Assembly: GCA_028583685.1 (NCBI GenBank)
Contig: JAMXIF010001253.1
Span: 69,161,754 to 69,225,753 of the forward strand
Direction of reading: 5' to 3'
DNA length: 64,000 bases
DNA from: Petaurus breviceps papuanus
Lineage: Eukaryota; Chordata; Mammalia; Diprotodontia; Petauridae
Shown: positions 21,640-32,877 of the stretch, piece after piece
Numbering within the stretch: the stretch's first letter is position 1
Layout: each line of letters begins with the position of its first letter
The notes under the pieces: generated by a model
What the model saw: the letters and a program-made list of their open reading frames with translations, nothing else
Database searches by the model: none
What the model was told of the DNA's origin: nothing
Translations under genes and position numbers: made by a program

Positions 21640-23410
21640 CAACACCTCTTTGTAGTCATTTCAACTTACCTATCAGCTATTTTGGAAGCCAGTTTCCAAA
21701 TCCTCTTTTCCACTCTCTTCTCAGGCACACCCACTTCTGTTCCCATGTCTTTTTAGACAATTCAAAATTCACTTCAACAGGACCTTGTTGAGTTTTGGTC
21801 TCTCTTCCCTACACCCCACCACTTCACAGATTAGATATATACTTTGGTCCAGTGTTTTCTGCCAAGGCCTTTTTCACACTCTCTGCCCACCCCATTTCTT
21901 TCTTCTTTTTTTACTTTTTCATTCCTTTCTTTTTTTTTTATTCTTGTCTTCCAATCTGAGATATGAATTCAGTGACAGATTGTTTGAAATCTATATAACC
22001 AGAAGATGTCAGACAAGGTGCTTAAACCTCTTGTAAGGCTCTTGTAGCACAAAAAGTAGTAAGCATTAACTGTCCTTAGTCTCTCAGTCACAGATACACA
22101 GGGGATGTTTTTACAGTAAATACATTCTTTCTCTTTTTCCCACATACAACAATTTAAGAATTCTGAGTGATCTCTGCTGGAGTACCATCTTCATTGCTGT
22201 AACTGAATTGGGAAGACTTTCCCATGCTCTTTTTCACACATAGACTCACTTGACTCTACCTTGGAAAGGTCCAGACCCAATTGATGGCATCAGAATCATA
22301 GGGAGGTAATAGCTGCCATGGAGAAACTTTAGACTGTCAGGCTGGTCATCATTTCTCTTCCTTTATCTCAAGAAAGAGTGTTTCTTGAGAAGCAAGGCAA
22401 ATACTATTTGGGACTATAGCTCATTGGATTTAGCAGCTAGTGACTCCTAGATGCAAGAAATAAATGAAAACATGTAAACTTTTAACTTGGTTGGTATAAT
22501 TCATATGGTAATTTTGAAAATCCTGTTCTTTCTTCTCCCCATCAAGTGGGAGTGCTGATTGGGAACATATGTGTGGAAACATAAAGGTCATTTACCAAAC
22601 AGTTTGAAATCAAGGAAAAAAGGAAAATTTAGAACAACATCAGACACTTCACTGGGGATGGTCAAAATCTTAACCTTCCAGGGACTGATTCTAAGGTCTG
22701 CAGTACTGTATGCCAGTTTTCATTTTCTTGTTTATACTTGAACCAATTGAAATCCTTCCAATCCAAGCATACATTATATGTTTTTGATGTTTTCACAGTC
22801 CTCTTTTCCAGGTAAACTATTTTGATGATCAGTTTAATTAAACAAGACCAACCCCTCCCCCCCCAAAACAAAAGAATCAGACCCTGCCTTCAAGGTCCTT
22901 ACATTCCTCTGACCAGATGCTTCAAGCCTTAACTTCCCTAAAGAGTCTGTACTTTCCGTACTGAAAATTTGGGACTGGTTATTTTTTTTCTTCAAAGTAT
23001 GATTTATCTGCTTCTCTTTCTCTCCTTGTTCTCTACAGTGAACACACAAGTGATAAATGCATGGGGTTCTAAAAGAGCTCTCTAGAAAAGTTTCAGCCAA
23101 TGGCAAGAAAACCTGGGAAAGCTCCTTCCCTGGAAGTCCTTGCACCATTCAGATTGTGGAGATAGTACTGACCCACCACCATTACAGAATGAACTTTGAG
23201 CTGTTCCCCTCCCCCCCATACCCAAACAGAAATGAATTCGTGCTGATTCATTGCATAAGATCCCCTTGCAACCGCAGGCAAACCTTTGGAGGACAGCCAG
23301 CTGGGATCAGGGGTACAGACTGTGACTATGGCAGAAAACAAAAGTAGCTGACCTACCTGGGGCCAAACCAATGACCTTGGTCTTGTTGCTGTGCTACTAT
23401 AACCCACTGA
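21640..23410. other. Unclassified 1.8-kb stretch
   Basis: No interspersed repeat firmly recognised. Open frames up to 104 codons, overlapping on both strands at 22834-23407, carry no recognisable domain. Confidence 0.4.
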
Positions 23411-23411
23411 G

Positions 23412-23600
23412 TTGATCTCTCCTCTCCCTTTTTCTCTGCTTTCTTCCCTCTCTCCCTCTTCTCATTCCCCCTCTTTCTCTGTCTCTCCTTCCTCTCCCTC
23501 TCCTCTTCTTGCTTTCCCCTCCCCTCCCTCTTCTCCTTATCCTTTTTCCCTCTGCCTCTCCTCCTCTGCCTCCTTCTTGCCTTTTTTGCCTGTCCTTCTA
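23412..23600 (+). repeat. Polypyrimidine-rich tract
   Basis: Nearly 190 bp with very few purines and no regular unit. The serine/proline-rich frame through it is compositional. Confidence 0.85.
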
Positions 23601-24750
23601 CACTTACAAAGTAATTTAGCGATCTATTTTTACAAATAAATTTTCCTATTTAGGTATATTCATTTCCTAACCAGGTGCTTCCCCTTCTGAATTATTGTTC
23701 CTAATATTTTTTTCCAACATGTTATGCATCTCAATCTTTAAAATGTGCACATTAGTCTGATGAACTTTAAGTTTCCTTACATCCCTCGGCCCTCGGGCTG
23801 CCAACAATTCCCCCAATTGAGTGGATGTCCCCTGAATATCATATCTCCAGGCAAAGCCAGAAGATATCTAAGTAGGAGCTTTCTTTTCTACTCAAGACAG
23901 CAAGATGTTTTTCAAGCTTCTTAGACTTACTTTAGCCATTTTAATCTAACTAGTAGACTAAAAAGACTCAGAGCATGCAGAACCATGTGAATAGTAGCGT
24001 CTTTGACTGTTTATTGAGTCTTTCCTTGTCTCTCAACATTATAATGGGAACATGTCAGCATCCAAAGAAGAAAATCTATCTTTCTTTTAAAGTCTCTCAG
24101 GGAAGGGGATGCTATATCTCCTTTCCCATTTAACAGCAACTTCAGCCTGCAGATGGCATCTTCTCCAATGGACAGGGGCAAAATTTCAGCAGATTGATGG
24201 GGAAGGTCTTCCTCATTACTTACCTTCTGAGACACACTCAAAATTCTGTTTTGTTTTGTGTGTTTAAACAGCCTACTATCCCACAGGAAGATACAGTGGT
24301 AATAAAATGAAGTTGGAATTTCATTGATTTTATTCAATTGGATCAAACTGTTATAAATCCTGAGAGAGTGGCTATTATCAGGCTGTGCTGGGAGAATTGC
24401 ACACCAATCTAATAGATACCCATCCTTGGCAAAGTAATGAAATGAGGAAGCCTGTGGATTTTACATTAATGAGATTAGAGAGCCTAGGGGTACAGGTTAA
24501 ATTTTTTTTAAAAGGTGCAAATGTATTCTTTTAACCAGTCAATCTTACCTTTCTGAAGGTAGATAAGCCTTTAGGACTTTCTTTCCATTTGTAAACAATA
24601 CCAGCCATTATGACTGCTGACAGACATCATATGGCTATTTTAGCCCGGAAGACCTGCTTTTGTGTATCCCCAGAGCTAAAAGATCATTCGTTTCTGCCTT
24701 TATTTTGCATCGTATTTCTGAAACCATGACAGAAGTTTCTTATAGTGATT
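23601..24750. other. Unclassified 1.1-kb stretch
   Basis: No repeat or exon recognised. A 111-codon antisense frame at 24011-24346 has no domain. Confidence 0.4.
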
Positions 24751-24751
24751 A

Positions 24752-24992
24752 ACATAGTGACTTTTCTATAGCACTTCAAGGTTTGTAAAGTACTTTTGCA
24801 TAACTATTTCTTTTGATCCACATCACAACCCTATGTAGTAGATGCTCTTATTATCCCCATTTTCCAAATGAAGAAAGTGAGGTTCAGAGAGGCTAGGTGA
24901 CTTGTTCAAGGTCACAGGGGGAGTAAGTAACAGAGGTAGGATTCAAAACCAACTTCCTTGACTACAAATTCATCCCTCTTTCTGACATATCT
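24752..24992 (-). mobile_element. MIR, antisense
   Basis: TAGCACTTCAAGGTTTGTAA, ATCACAACCCTATGTAGTAG, TTATCCCCATTTTCCAAATG and GTGACTTGTTCAAGGTCAC in order. Confidence 0.9.
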
Positions 24993-25140
24993 TCTGGCTG
25001 TAAATCTAGTTCTCCTTCTATGCCAACATGGCCTCTTGAATCCCAGTCCTTACTCATTTTGGTAAGCATATATGCAAAAAAAATCTTGGAAATGTTATGT
25101 TACTGTCTGGCAGTTCCTGCCTTATAGACTTATAGAATTC

Positions 25141-25322
25141 TCTTTTTCTTTTCTTTTCTTTTCTTTTCTTTTCTTTTCTTTTCTTTTCTTTTCTTTTCTT
25201 TTCTTTTCTTTTCTTTTCTCTTTTCTTCTTCTTCTTCTTCTTCTTCTTCTTCTTCTTCTTCTTCTTCTTCTTCTTCTTCTTCTTCTTCTTCTTCTTCTTC
25301 TTCTTCTTCTTCTTCTTCTTTT
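25141..25322. repeat. (TTTTC)n followed by about 33 TTC units
   Basis: A pentanucleotide TTTTC block at about 25141-25218 passes into uninterrupted TTC (GAA on the other strand) at about 25223-25321. The leucine-rich frame across it is an artefact. Confidence 0.97.
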
Positions 25323-26125
25323 TACTAGTTACTTCAAAAACTATAAGTGAAATTTAGCTTAGATGCAGAACCTCATAGACCCAGTCTCTTTTCTGATATC
25401 TAATGGCTTCATAGAAGAAATCCACTTTGGAATATCCCATGATTTTATGCCCAGAAACTTGACCCAAGAAAGTTTACAGGTTATTCTAAAGATCCCACAC
25501 ATTGTATTTGATTTTTGTTCTGGACATCTTATAATCATCTTTGTCCCGAGATATTCCAGACCTAACCTGTGAGACAAAGGAAAGTGCAAAGGACGATAGG
25601 ATGGTAAAGGCATGTTGTGCCCTCCCTGGGGACTGAGCGTGACAAGACTCTCAGGTAAAAACGGTTTTCAAAGAGCCTGAAGAATTGGCAGGCTCCAAAA
25701 CAGTGCTCTCTCCACTTCTAAGGTCCTGCCCTTCTTAGATGGCACATTTTATGTTACTTCGTAAGATATAGGACCCCTCAGCCTTGATGTGAGAAATTCT
25801 TCTCATCCTTGTTGTTTTCTGACATATCATTCTTCCCAGGGAAGCCTTGGGGGTCAAGTACAAAGTATATTCTAGCTTAAAACAGAATTGCAGGTAGTGG
25901 GCATGAAATAGGATTAAAGTTACTTATAAATATGTCACTGCTTGCCCATCCCTTCTCTCCCCCACCCCTTCCATTATTTATATTTCTGAAGAAAAAAATC
26001 CTGCACACTTCTCTGGTCAGTAAATACCATGTATATCTTTGCTTTTTGCAAGGCGCTCTGTCTCCTCTGAAAAACCAGCAGATAAAGCTCATTCATTTTC
26101 AGCATGCTGGAATATTTTTAATTCA
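25323..26125. other. Unclassified stretch
   Basis: No repeat recognised. Overlapping frames of 69 and 84 codons at 25359-25613 have no domain. Confidence 0.4.
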
Positions 26126-26127
26126 TC

Positions 26128-26335
26128 TAAAATTCATTAGTCGATCACACTGTGAAGTATGCTAGGTGCTGGGTATGCAAAGATAAAAATGTCCTGGTCC
26201 CCACCTTCAAAGAGTTTACGGTTTAATTGGAAGGATGCAGCAAGTGTAAGATAAGTATGATACAAGGTGGAACTGGATAAGGTAAAGCAGAGAGACCACC
26301 AAAGTATTCTGAGAAAATCTGAGAAAAGAACATAT
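26128..26335 (-). mobile_element. L2 3' end, antisense
   Basis: CTAGGTGCTGGGTATGCAAA, CCTTCAAAGAGTTTACGG and 'ggaaggatgcagcaagtgtaag' match the antisense L2 tail and what lies upstream of it. Diverged. Confidence 0.65.
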
Positions 26336-26424
26336 GGGGGAGGAATATCGGAAAGAACAGGAAAACTCCTGTCAGCAGAGGAACTGAGTGGACTTGGCAG
26401 CCCCATCCAGTTCCTTACAAGATC

Positions 26425-26560
26425 ATAGAATTGTACATCTGGAGATGCAAGTTTATCCAGTCCAAGGCCTAGGGTTACACAGCTAGGAAGTGTCAGAGGT
26501 GGGATGTGAACCCATATCTTCATAGTTCCAAATCCAGCGCTCTGCTACCCAAGAACAGTC
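26425..26560 (-). mobile_element. MIR-like remnant, antisense
   Basis: ATCATAGAATTGTACATCTG, GGGTTACACAGCTAGGAAGT and TCCAAATCCAGCGCTCTGC in antisense MIR order with an internal deletion. Confidence 0.7.
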
Positions 26561-27819
26561 TTTCCAGAGTCTTTGTGTAATTTGGGCACACATTTCTAAA
26601 ACTCCCTGTCTACTTCACGCTGACTTTCCCAGCTTTGGATCCCTTTTTAGAAAGTCCTTTCCCATTTCCTGAGTAAGCTCTTGGATTTGGATACCCTGTG
26701 AATTCTATCTCAATCCTTTTAAATCCTACATTACATTGTACTACCTTTCCCCAGGAGAGTTCTTTCTCTGGAGAAAGGAGTCTGAAGAAGGAGAGGATGC
26801 AGAGGATTTCAAGTCATTAGCTTTTTTGGACTGCTACTGATCAGAGGGATTTGTCCAGTGGAAGCTTCCCTATTTCTGTTCCTTATATATTCATACTTGT
26901 ATGCATATTAATAACATTCCAATTTGCATGCAGAATATCTTATGGCAGAAATTCCCTCTTAAACAGAAGTTTTCTACGTATGAATCCAGAAACCCTTCCA
27001 ATCCTAGCCAACTGCCTGTTTGTAATAGAGAATTCCTTTCTTCCATGGTTGTCAGGTGATAACAGATATCAGCACTCACCCAGATAGGCTTTAGCTTTTG
27101 CCAGTAAAATATTAATTCCTGCCTTTCCCTTAGTTCTCATACAGGAATCCATGAAGCTGCCTGGACCACACAACAAAGAGAAATTTAAAAGCCAAAAAAA
27201 AAAAAAAAAAGAAGACTAACGTGCTATGTTCTCTTTTTCTTTCTCCCACACAATGTTGCAGATTTTCCTGTCTCTTCATCTACTCCTTCCACCCCCCTTT
27301 TCCTGGCTATTTTCATTCTCTGTGCCAATTAAGCTTGTTCTGTCTTAGAACTTTTTTTTTCTTTTCAAAAATAGAAAGCCAACAATAGCTATGCTTATAA
27401 AGTCGTCAACATTATTTCAGGCAAAGGAATGCAAATAATCAAAAAGAAAAGACACATTCAGAATGAATTCAGTCCTGGACCCCCAGTCCAGATTTTCTCA
27501 ACATTTCAAGAATTGGATTTCTTCTACAAGTAGTGTCAGGAGCTTTCGGTGTGGCAGCCTTATGCCAGCAGCATGGCAGCAGACCCAAAAGCATCCCAGA
27601 AGCAAGAAGAGATGGGATTGGCCACTTGCCCAGCAGCCTCAAACTAGAGAAACTGCTTCTAATGCCTTCTTTGCTTTGTTCTCCACTGAATGTAGAATGA
27701 CTCAGAATTTCTCAGCAATGTATACATGTATATACATATACTTTCCTATGAGCCCTTTCCAGGACACTTTTTTTCCTTAGACTATTTCTGCCTATTGCCA
27801 TGTGATAACTAAAACAATG
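26561..27819. other. Unclassified stretch up to the gap
   Basis: No interspersed repeat firmly recognised. An A17 run lies at 27194-27210. A 105-codon frame at 27463-27780 has no domain. Confidence 0.4.
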
Positions 27820-27919
27820 NNNNNNNNNNNNNNNNNNNNNNNNNNNNNNNNNNNNNNNNNNNNNNNNNNNNNNNNNNNNNNNNNNNNNNNNNNNNNNNNN
27901 NNNNNNNNNNNNNNNNNNN
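27820..27919. other. Assembly gap (100 N)
   Basis: Exactly 100 undetermined bases, a conventional placeholder, so the true size may differ. Frames read across it are meaningless. Confidence 0.99.
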
Positions 27920-28139
27920 AACCTCCACCCTCCACCCCAAGCCCTGCCTGTTTAGGGACTACACATTCAATAGAAGGCTGCATGGTATAGACAGTAAGCC
28001 TGAAAAGAGCACATTATTATGGCAATATATATCAAAATTAGCACGACTACTGGCCATAGTATTTCTTTCATATTAAGAAGACATTTGGAGAAGCATTTTT
28101 TTTTTTAAATCCGTTATTTCTGCAAATGAAAGACAAGTA

Positions 28140-28350
28140 GAAGAAAGCAATGGACATAGCTCAGTATTTGTAGAGAGAAGACCAGGGTTCAACTCAATAT
28201 TTTCTCACTTATTGCCTCTTTGGCTTTTAGAAAGTCATCTCACCTCTGGGCTTCAGTTTTCTCATTTGAACAATGGGGAGGGGGGTGAGGTGAATATTAG
28301 ATTAGCTGACTTCCCAGGTCACTTCTAACTCAAAATCAAAATCTAGGATT
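28140..28350 (+). mobile_element. MIR, sense
   Basis: GACCAGGGTTCAACTCAATA, GAAAGTCATCTCACCTCTGG, GCTTCAGTTTTCTCATTTG and CAGGTCACTTCTAACTC in order. Confidence 0.8.
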
Positions 28351-28520
28351 TTAACACAGGTATATTGAGCTCTGGAAGGCCTCTCCAGAAGGCTTTCAGC
28401 CTCCCAGCCCTTTGTTCTATTATTCAGAAGATTACACAATTGGATTAACAACTCTTTGTTTTAAGAAATTCAGATAGCAGTAAGGTAAATAAATTAGTGA
28501 TAAACACTTTTATAACCAAT

Positions 28521-28580
28521 CAGCAATGTGAATTGGGTCCATGGTGGAAAGGCTCTCATAACCAGGCTTGACAATAGAAG
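28521..28580 (+). repeat. 60-bp duplicated segment, copy 1
   Basis: Matches 30350-30409 at 59 of 60 positions. It lies between MIR copies in sequence I cannot assign to a family. Probably the donor copy. Confidence 0.9.
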
Positions 28581-28589
28581 TGTAGATCT

Positions 28590-28745
28590 GTGTGGAGTTA
28601 AAGGCATCTCCAAGGTCATTGAGGCCTACTTTCTCATTTTACAATTGAGGAAATTGAGGCGGGGGGGGGGGGGGGGGGTGACTTGCTCAGTCACATAGAT
28701 TTTCAGAGACAGGATTTGAACCTAGGTTCCTTGAATCCACAGTCA
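28590..28745 (-). mobile_element. MIR, antisense, with poly-G
   Basis: 'ccaaggtcattgaggcctac', TCATTTTACAATTGAGGAA, GTGACTTGCTCAGTCAC and GGATTTGAACCTAGGTTCC. An 18-G run at 28661-28678 has grown in the GAGGC block. Confidence 0.85.
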
Positions 28746-28880
28746 GATCACAGGGACTTAAGAGTCAAAACGTGTGTCTGTCACTTGCTGGCCATGCAAC
28801 CAAGTTCAGCCTCAACTTCCTTATCTAAATAGAGCAGCCCATAACCTTGGTCCATGCCTCAGGGGTAGTTGTGAAGAACA
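28746..28880 (+). mobile_element. MIR fragment, sense
   Basis: 'gtgtgtctgtcacttgctggccatgcaacc' and CTCAACTTCCTTATCTAAAT then GGGGTAGTTGTGAAGAAC follow MIR order. Confidence 0.55.
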
Positions 28881-28884
28881 TAGA

Positions 28885-28905
28885 TGTGTGTGTGTGTGTG
28901 TGTGT
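28885..28905. repeat. (TG)n microsatellite
   Basis: About ten TG units followed by a GATAGATATA stretch. Confidence 0.9.
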
Positions 28906-29029
28906 ATAGCTAGATAGATATAGATATATAGTATAGAAAGTGCTTTAAAAGAGCTATGGCATCCAAAACTTTGTTATTACAGCTTAATTCTCTCTATTGT
29001 GCATTTTCCAGACCAGAGAGGCAGGTAGC

Positions 29030-29255
29030 ATATAGACAGGATAGTAGATAAGAGAGCTGGTCTCAAAGCCAGAAAGATCTGGGGTCCAGAGCTGCCTCTG
29101 AGCATACAGACTATACAACCCTGGTTGAGTGACTTCCCTTCTTGGTGCTCTAGTAGAATCAGCTTTTTAAGACCATAAATTGCAGAGAAGGTACCAACCT
29201 GCATTTTTAGAGGGAGTTCTGGAGACCAATGAAGTCACAGGTCCAGTGCCTATGT
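29030..29255 (+). mobile_element. Second type of marsupial SINE
   Basis: GGTCTCAAAGCCAGAAAGAT, GACTTCCCTTCTTGGTGCTC and the distinctive tail AAGACCATAAATTGCAGAGA followed by 'aggtaccaacctgcatttttagaggg'. This 3' end differs from the SINEs elsewhere in the window. Confidence 0.8.
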
Positions 29256-29315
29256 TTTCCCCTTTCCAGACCATAAGATTAACATCATAAATTTAAAAGA
29301 TTTGAAGAAGTGCTT

Positions 29316-29436
29316 TGGATTGTGAGCTCCTTGAGGGCAGGGACTGTCTTTTATCTCTTTTTTAATATCCCCAGTGCTTAGCATAGTACCTGACACATAG
29401 TAGGCACTTAATAAATGTTTATTGACTGATTCATGG
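29316..29436 (+). mobile_element. L2 3' end, sense
   Basis: TGTGAGCTCCTTGAGGGCAG, CCCAGTGCTTAGCATAGTAC and GGCACTTAATAAATGTTTAT form a well-preserved L2 terminus. Confidence 0.95.
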
Positions 29437-30255
29437 CATTATATGAAGGTTTGAAGGCTGTGTGTGTGTGTTTGCTCATATATGTATGATTTTAGGCATG
29501 GGAAAATCTGAGCACAGGTGCCTGGTGTTGCATATGACAAGATATTTCCAGCCTGGCAGGTCCCGAAGGCATTTCTATTGTCTCAAGCAGCAGGGGCTGG
29601 AGGGGCTGGGCAGTGGCATCAGCGGTGGCAACAAGGCCAGTGATGGGTCAGTGGACTCTTAGGGGAAGCAGGCCCTGACCCTGGAAGATAAGACTCCTGA
29701 GCGAAACCACAGCTGGCGGCACCTGCCTATATAGAGCATAGAGGAAAGTTTGTCTATGGATCCACACTGTACCGATGGATTCTGCCATCATTTACCCCCC
29801 ATTTCCTCAAGTTCTCCTTCAAAAAAGAGATGGGAATTATACTAACATGCAAGGGCTTCCACTTTTCAAAACTTATAACCATCTCCTGAAATGTAAACAC
29901 ACCTAGAACAAGCGACAGGATATTAGGCAGTTCTTACTTGATGCCTTTTATACCTTAAACTAAGATCATTGGAGTGCCTTTTGAGGGGAGTGTTCATGTA
30001 TTTTGGGAGGATAGGGGTAGAGATTTCATCTGAAATATATCGCTAGCATGTCTATAATTACTCATAAAAATCCCAGGAATCCCAGTGTCTTAGGGGTCTT
30101 GAGTTGAGGGTGAGAGGTGGGGGTAGGACTTTAATGTTAAAGAGAAAGAAACTTCTGTAAGAACCTGTTGGTGTTGACTTCGTGATTTGTCAGCACGGTT
30201 CTTAAAGGCAGAGCAGGCTGCTTCCCATACTTGGACTCTTTACTTCCATTCCCCC
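29437..30255. other. Unclassified stretch
   Basis: No repeat recognised. A 66-codon frame at 29462-29662 is glycine/serine-rich with no domain. Confidence 0.4.
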
Positions 30256-30257
30256 CT

Positions 30258-30425
30258 CATTTTAATTTGATTCAATTCAACAAGCCTTTATTAACTAGCT
30301 ACAATGTGCAAGACCCTGGACTAAGTACTGGCCATACAAAAATGAGAAACAGCAATGTGAATTGGGTACATGGTGGAAAGGCTCTCATAACCAGGCTTGA
30401 CAATAGAAGCAGTTCCCAAGAGTGC
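30258..30425 (-). mobile_element. L2 3' end, antisense, carrying a 60-bp insert
   Basis: AACAAGCCTTTATTAACTAG, 'gcaagaccctggactaagtactgg' and, after the insert, CAGTTCCCAAG continue one antisense L2 tail. The break is exactly at the inserted copy 30350-30409. Confidence 0.75.
30350..30409 (+). repeat. 60-bp duplicated segment, copy 2
   Basis: Same orientation as 28521-28580, one mismatch, 1.83 kb away. It interrupts the L2 string AGAAA/CAGTTCCC, and CAG is present at both edges. Confidence 0.9.
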
Positions 30426-30469
30426 TGGGTAATCCCCTGGGCAAATCACTTAAACCTATCTGCCTTACC

Positions 30470-30493
30470 AAATGAATGAATGAATGAATGAAA
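30470..30493. repeat. (GAAT)n short tandem repeat
   Basis: Five to six AATG units following a SINE-like scrap (GGGCAAATCACTTAAACC). Confidence 0.85.
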
Positions 30494-30639
30494 AAGGAAA
30501 GTATAACCTAATATGGGGAGGATAGAAAGGTACATACCAATAAGTGTCACAAAGGAGAGGGTGAGATGATTCTTTTCAGGACTGCTTAATGAGCCATAAT
30601 TAAGCAGACTATGTTCCTATTGGGGAGGAAGTATGGGTG

Positions 30640-30860
30640 AGTATAAAGCACATTGGAATTAGAGTCAGGAGGCTGAGATTTCAGTACCAGCTCTGACACT
30701 TCTTAGCTGTGTTAAGTAGTAGTAACCTTCCCAAACCCAGTGATGCAAAAGCTGCCTATCTCACAGGGTTATTGTGAGAATCCAGTAAGATAAAGTATGT
30801 AAAGTACTTTGGAAATGATAAAGTGCTGTATCAATACCAACATCATCTGCTATTGTCCTT
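30640..30860 (+). mobile_element. MIR, sense
   Basis: TTAGAGTCAGGAGGCTGAG, CAGCTCTGACACTTCTTAGC, TCACAGGGTTATTGTGAG and GTAAAGTACTTTGGAAATG in order. Confidence 0.85.
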
Positions 30861-31082
30861 TCTAGTGACCTAAGAACAAAGTTTCCTTTTTTGTTCAGTT
30901 TTTTTTGTGCTTTCTGCCAGATTTCATTCTTAATTGACCTTACCACCTCCATTGCTCTGCTTCTTCCCCACCCCACCAGGTCTGATTCTTTCTGTCCACA
31001 AACGCCTCCATGGAGCCTGCTAGACTGCCTATGAGCCAAAGTGGGCTTCTAGACATTGGTGAATATCTGTTCATAATCAAAG
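30861..31082. other. Unclassified stretch
   Basis: No repeat recognised. Confidence 0.35.
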
Positions 31083-31245
31083 AACTTCACATTTGGAAGG
31101 GATCTTAGAGCTTATCCTGTCCTAGTCGAGCCCTCTCATTTTATATGTAAGAAAGCAATTGTACAGAGGTGGGATAGTTAACAGCAGTCAGGACTAGAAC
31201 CCAGGACTCCAAGTTCTTAGCTCCATCTATTTCTTTCAGTATTTT
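31083..31245 (-). mobile_element. MIR, antisense
   Basis: 'cacatttggaagggatcttagagc', TAGTCGAGCCCTCTCATTTT, GGACTAGAACCCAGGACTCC in antisense order. Confidence 0.8.
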
Positions 31246-31325
31246 AATATAATAATATATTACTTATAATATAATATAATGTACAATACAATATATAATA
31301 ATACAGTACAATAATTTCATTATTG
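31246..31325. repeat. AT-rich tract
   Basis: TATAATA-type low complexity. Confidence 0.8.
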
Positions 31326-31411
31326 TAAGAAAGTCTACCCTCTAATACAAGTAGATACCTGATCTGCAAATTAAGTCTTAGAAAGTTGCTCAGATCACTA
31401 AAAAGACATAA

Positions 31412-31675
31412 GGGAGGAAACAAATCTTTATTAAGTGCCTAATATGTATCAGGAATTGTGCTAAGCACTTTATAAATACCACCTCATTGGATGCTTACAA
31501 TAACCCTGGACGTAAGTTCTATTATTATTCCCATTTTACAGTTGAGGAATCTGAGGTAAACACAGGTTTTAGTGGCTTGCCCAGCTCGCACAGTCATTGA
31601 GCGTCCGAGGCAGGCATTGAACTCAGGTTTTCCCAACTCCAGACCCAGCCCTCTCTGCACTGTGGGGCCAGCTTA
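31412..31675 (-). mobile_element. MIR-type SINE, antisense
   Basis: CTTTATTAAGTGCCTAATAT, TGTGCTAAGCACTTTATAAA, CCCATTTTACAGTTGAGG and CAACTCCAGACCCAGCCC form a near full-length copy. Confidence 0.9.
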
Positions 31676-32059
31676 CTGAGAAACACTCCACCGCTAGTTG
31701 TCAGAAATAGGGCTTGATCCGAGGCTGGCCCTGCCTTGACCGCATCAAACTGCAAATCAGAATTAAGACCATAGAGGGAAGTGTAAGCTCAGAAAATTCT
31801 ATGGCTCTTAGAAGAACAACAGAGTATCTTTGGGGAGATGGGGAGATGCAAGGGAAGGGGCTAGAGAAGGTTATTGTGACGCCCCCATTTAGCCTTTACG
31901 AGTTGTCTTACTACCAAAAACTTCAGAAAAACAGCGGTCTGATTTTATACACATAGAGCAGCTTTCTTTTCAGCAGCTAAAAGGACAACACAATCATTAA
32001 TTCTTAACACCGTCCTTGGGGAAGAGACATTTTTCTAATGAGTAACTCTGAGTAGCTAC
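31676..32059. other. Unclassified stretch
   Basis: No repeat recognised. An 80-codon frame at 31714-31956 has no domain. Confidence 0.4.
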
Positions 32060-32160
32060 TACATGAAATTGTTGTAAGGCTCAAATGAGATAAGATTTTT
32101 AAAGTTTTGCAAAATTTAAAGTACAACAACAACAGCAACAGCAATAATAATATTAACTGA
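32060..32160 (+). mobile_element. SINE/MIR 3' tail
   Basis: GTTGTAAGGCTCAAATGAGA followed by 'taagatttttaaagttttgc' and a CAACAACAGCAACAGC tail. Confidence 0.7.
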
Positions 32161-32304
32161 CATCTTGTCTGAACTCTGGAAAGTCACTAAACCTCTCGGG
32201 AGTCTAGACATAAATTGTACAGAAGATGTCCGCCAACACTGACAGAGGCAATTTTCTCATCTCGGTTTCCCTATTCCAGTGAAATTTCTAACCCTAGCCT
32301 GAAC

Positions 32305-32522
32305 TGAGATTTACATAGGAACTTAAGGTTTGCACAGTTCTCTGCAAACATTACCTTACTTGATCCTCATTAAAAATTAGGAGAAAGATGCTATTTTTAT
32401 TATTTCTACCTTACAGATGAGGAAACTGAGACTCAGTGTTTAGGTGACTTCTCTGGGTCATCTGGCTCTTGTTAGAGGCAAGAGGCCTTCCTGACACTGT
32501 CTAGTGTTCCTTCCACTCACTA
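32305..32522 (-). mobile_element. MIR, antisense
   Basis: 'taaggtttgcacagttctctgc', TACTTGATCCTCATTAAAAA, TACCTTACAGATGAGGAAAC and GGCCTTCCTGACACTG. Confidence 0.8.
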
Positions 32523-32529
32523 CAAATGT

Positions 32530-32699
32530 CATTTTTTATTATTATTTATCTTTTTTTTTTGGAGGGCAATTGGGGTTAAGTGACTTGCCCAAGGTCACAT
32601 GGCTAGTTTTTATGTTGAGTGTCTGAGGCTGGGTCTGACTCCAGGGCGGGTGCTCTATTCACTGCACCACCTAGCCGACCCCCATTTTTTATTATTATT
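32530..32699 (-). mobile_element. Marsupial SINE, antisense, with 17-bp target duplications
   Basis: T-rich tail, GGCAATTGGGGTTAAGTGAC, GCCCAAGGTCACATGGCTAG and GCACCACCTAGCCGACC. CATTTTTTATTATTATT is repeated perfectly at 32530-32546 and 32683-32699. Confidence 0.95.
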
Positions 32700-32877
32700 A
32701 TGAGAAACTTAGGTATTTAAATTTTCTTCTAAAACCTATTGGGAAAATAAAAATGGAGGCAGCACATTACAATGACATCATTCTCAGCTATTAGCGCTTA
32801 CTCTGCATTGAAATGATTTTGTATTACTTTGGATTTATTTACTTATACATATTGAATATAAGTACAAATAGAATAAG

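Noticed and set aside
21372-21659. Antisense frames rich in KEGR and RERE
   Set aside because: Direct translation of a pyrimidine microsatellite.
23057-23407. Overlapping 96- and 104-codon frames on opposite strands
   Set aside because: No domain and no codon-like conservation evidence. Mutually overlapping frames suggest chance.
25072-25350. Frame with long poly-leucine and FSFLF repeats
   Set aside because: Translation of the (TTTTC)n and (TTC)n tracts. No conserved flank.
27792-27990. Open frames across the N run
   Set aside because: They span an assembly gap and have no meaning.
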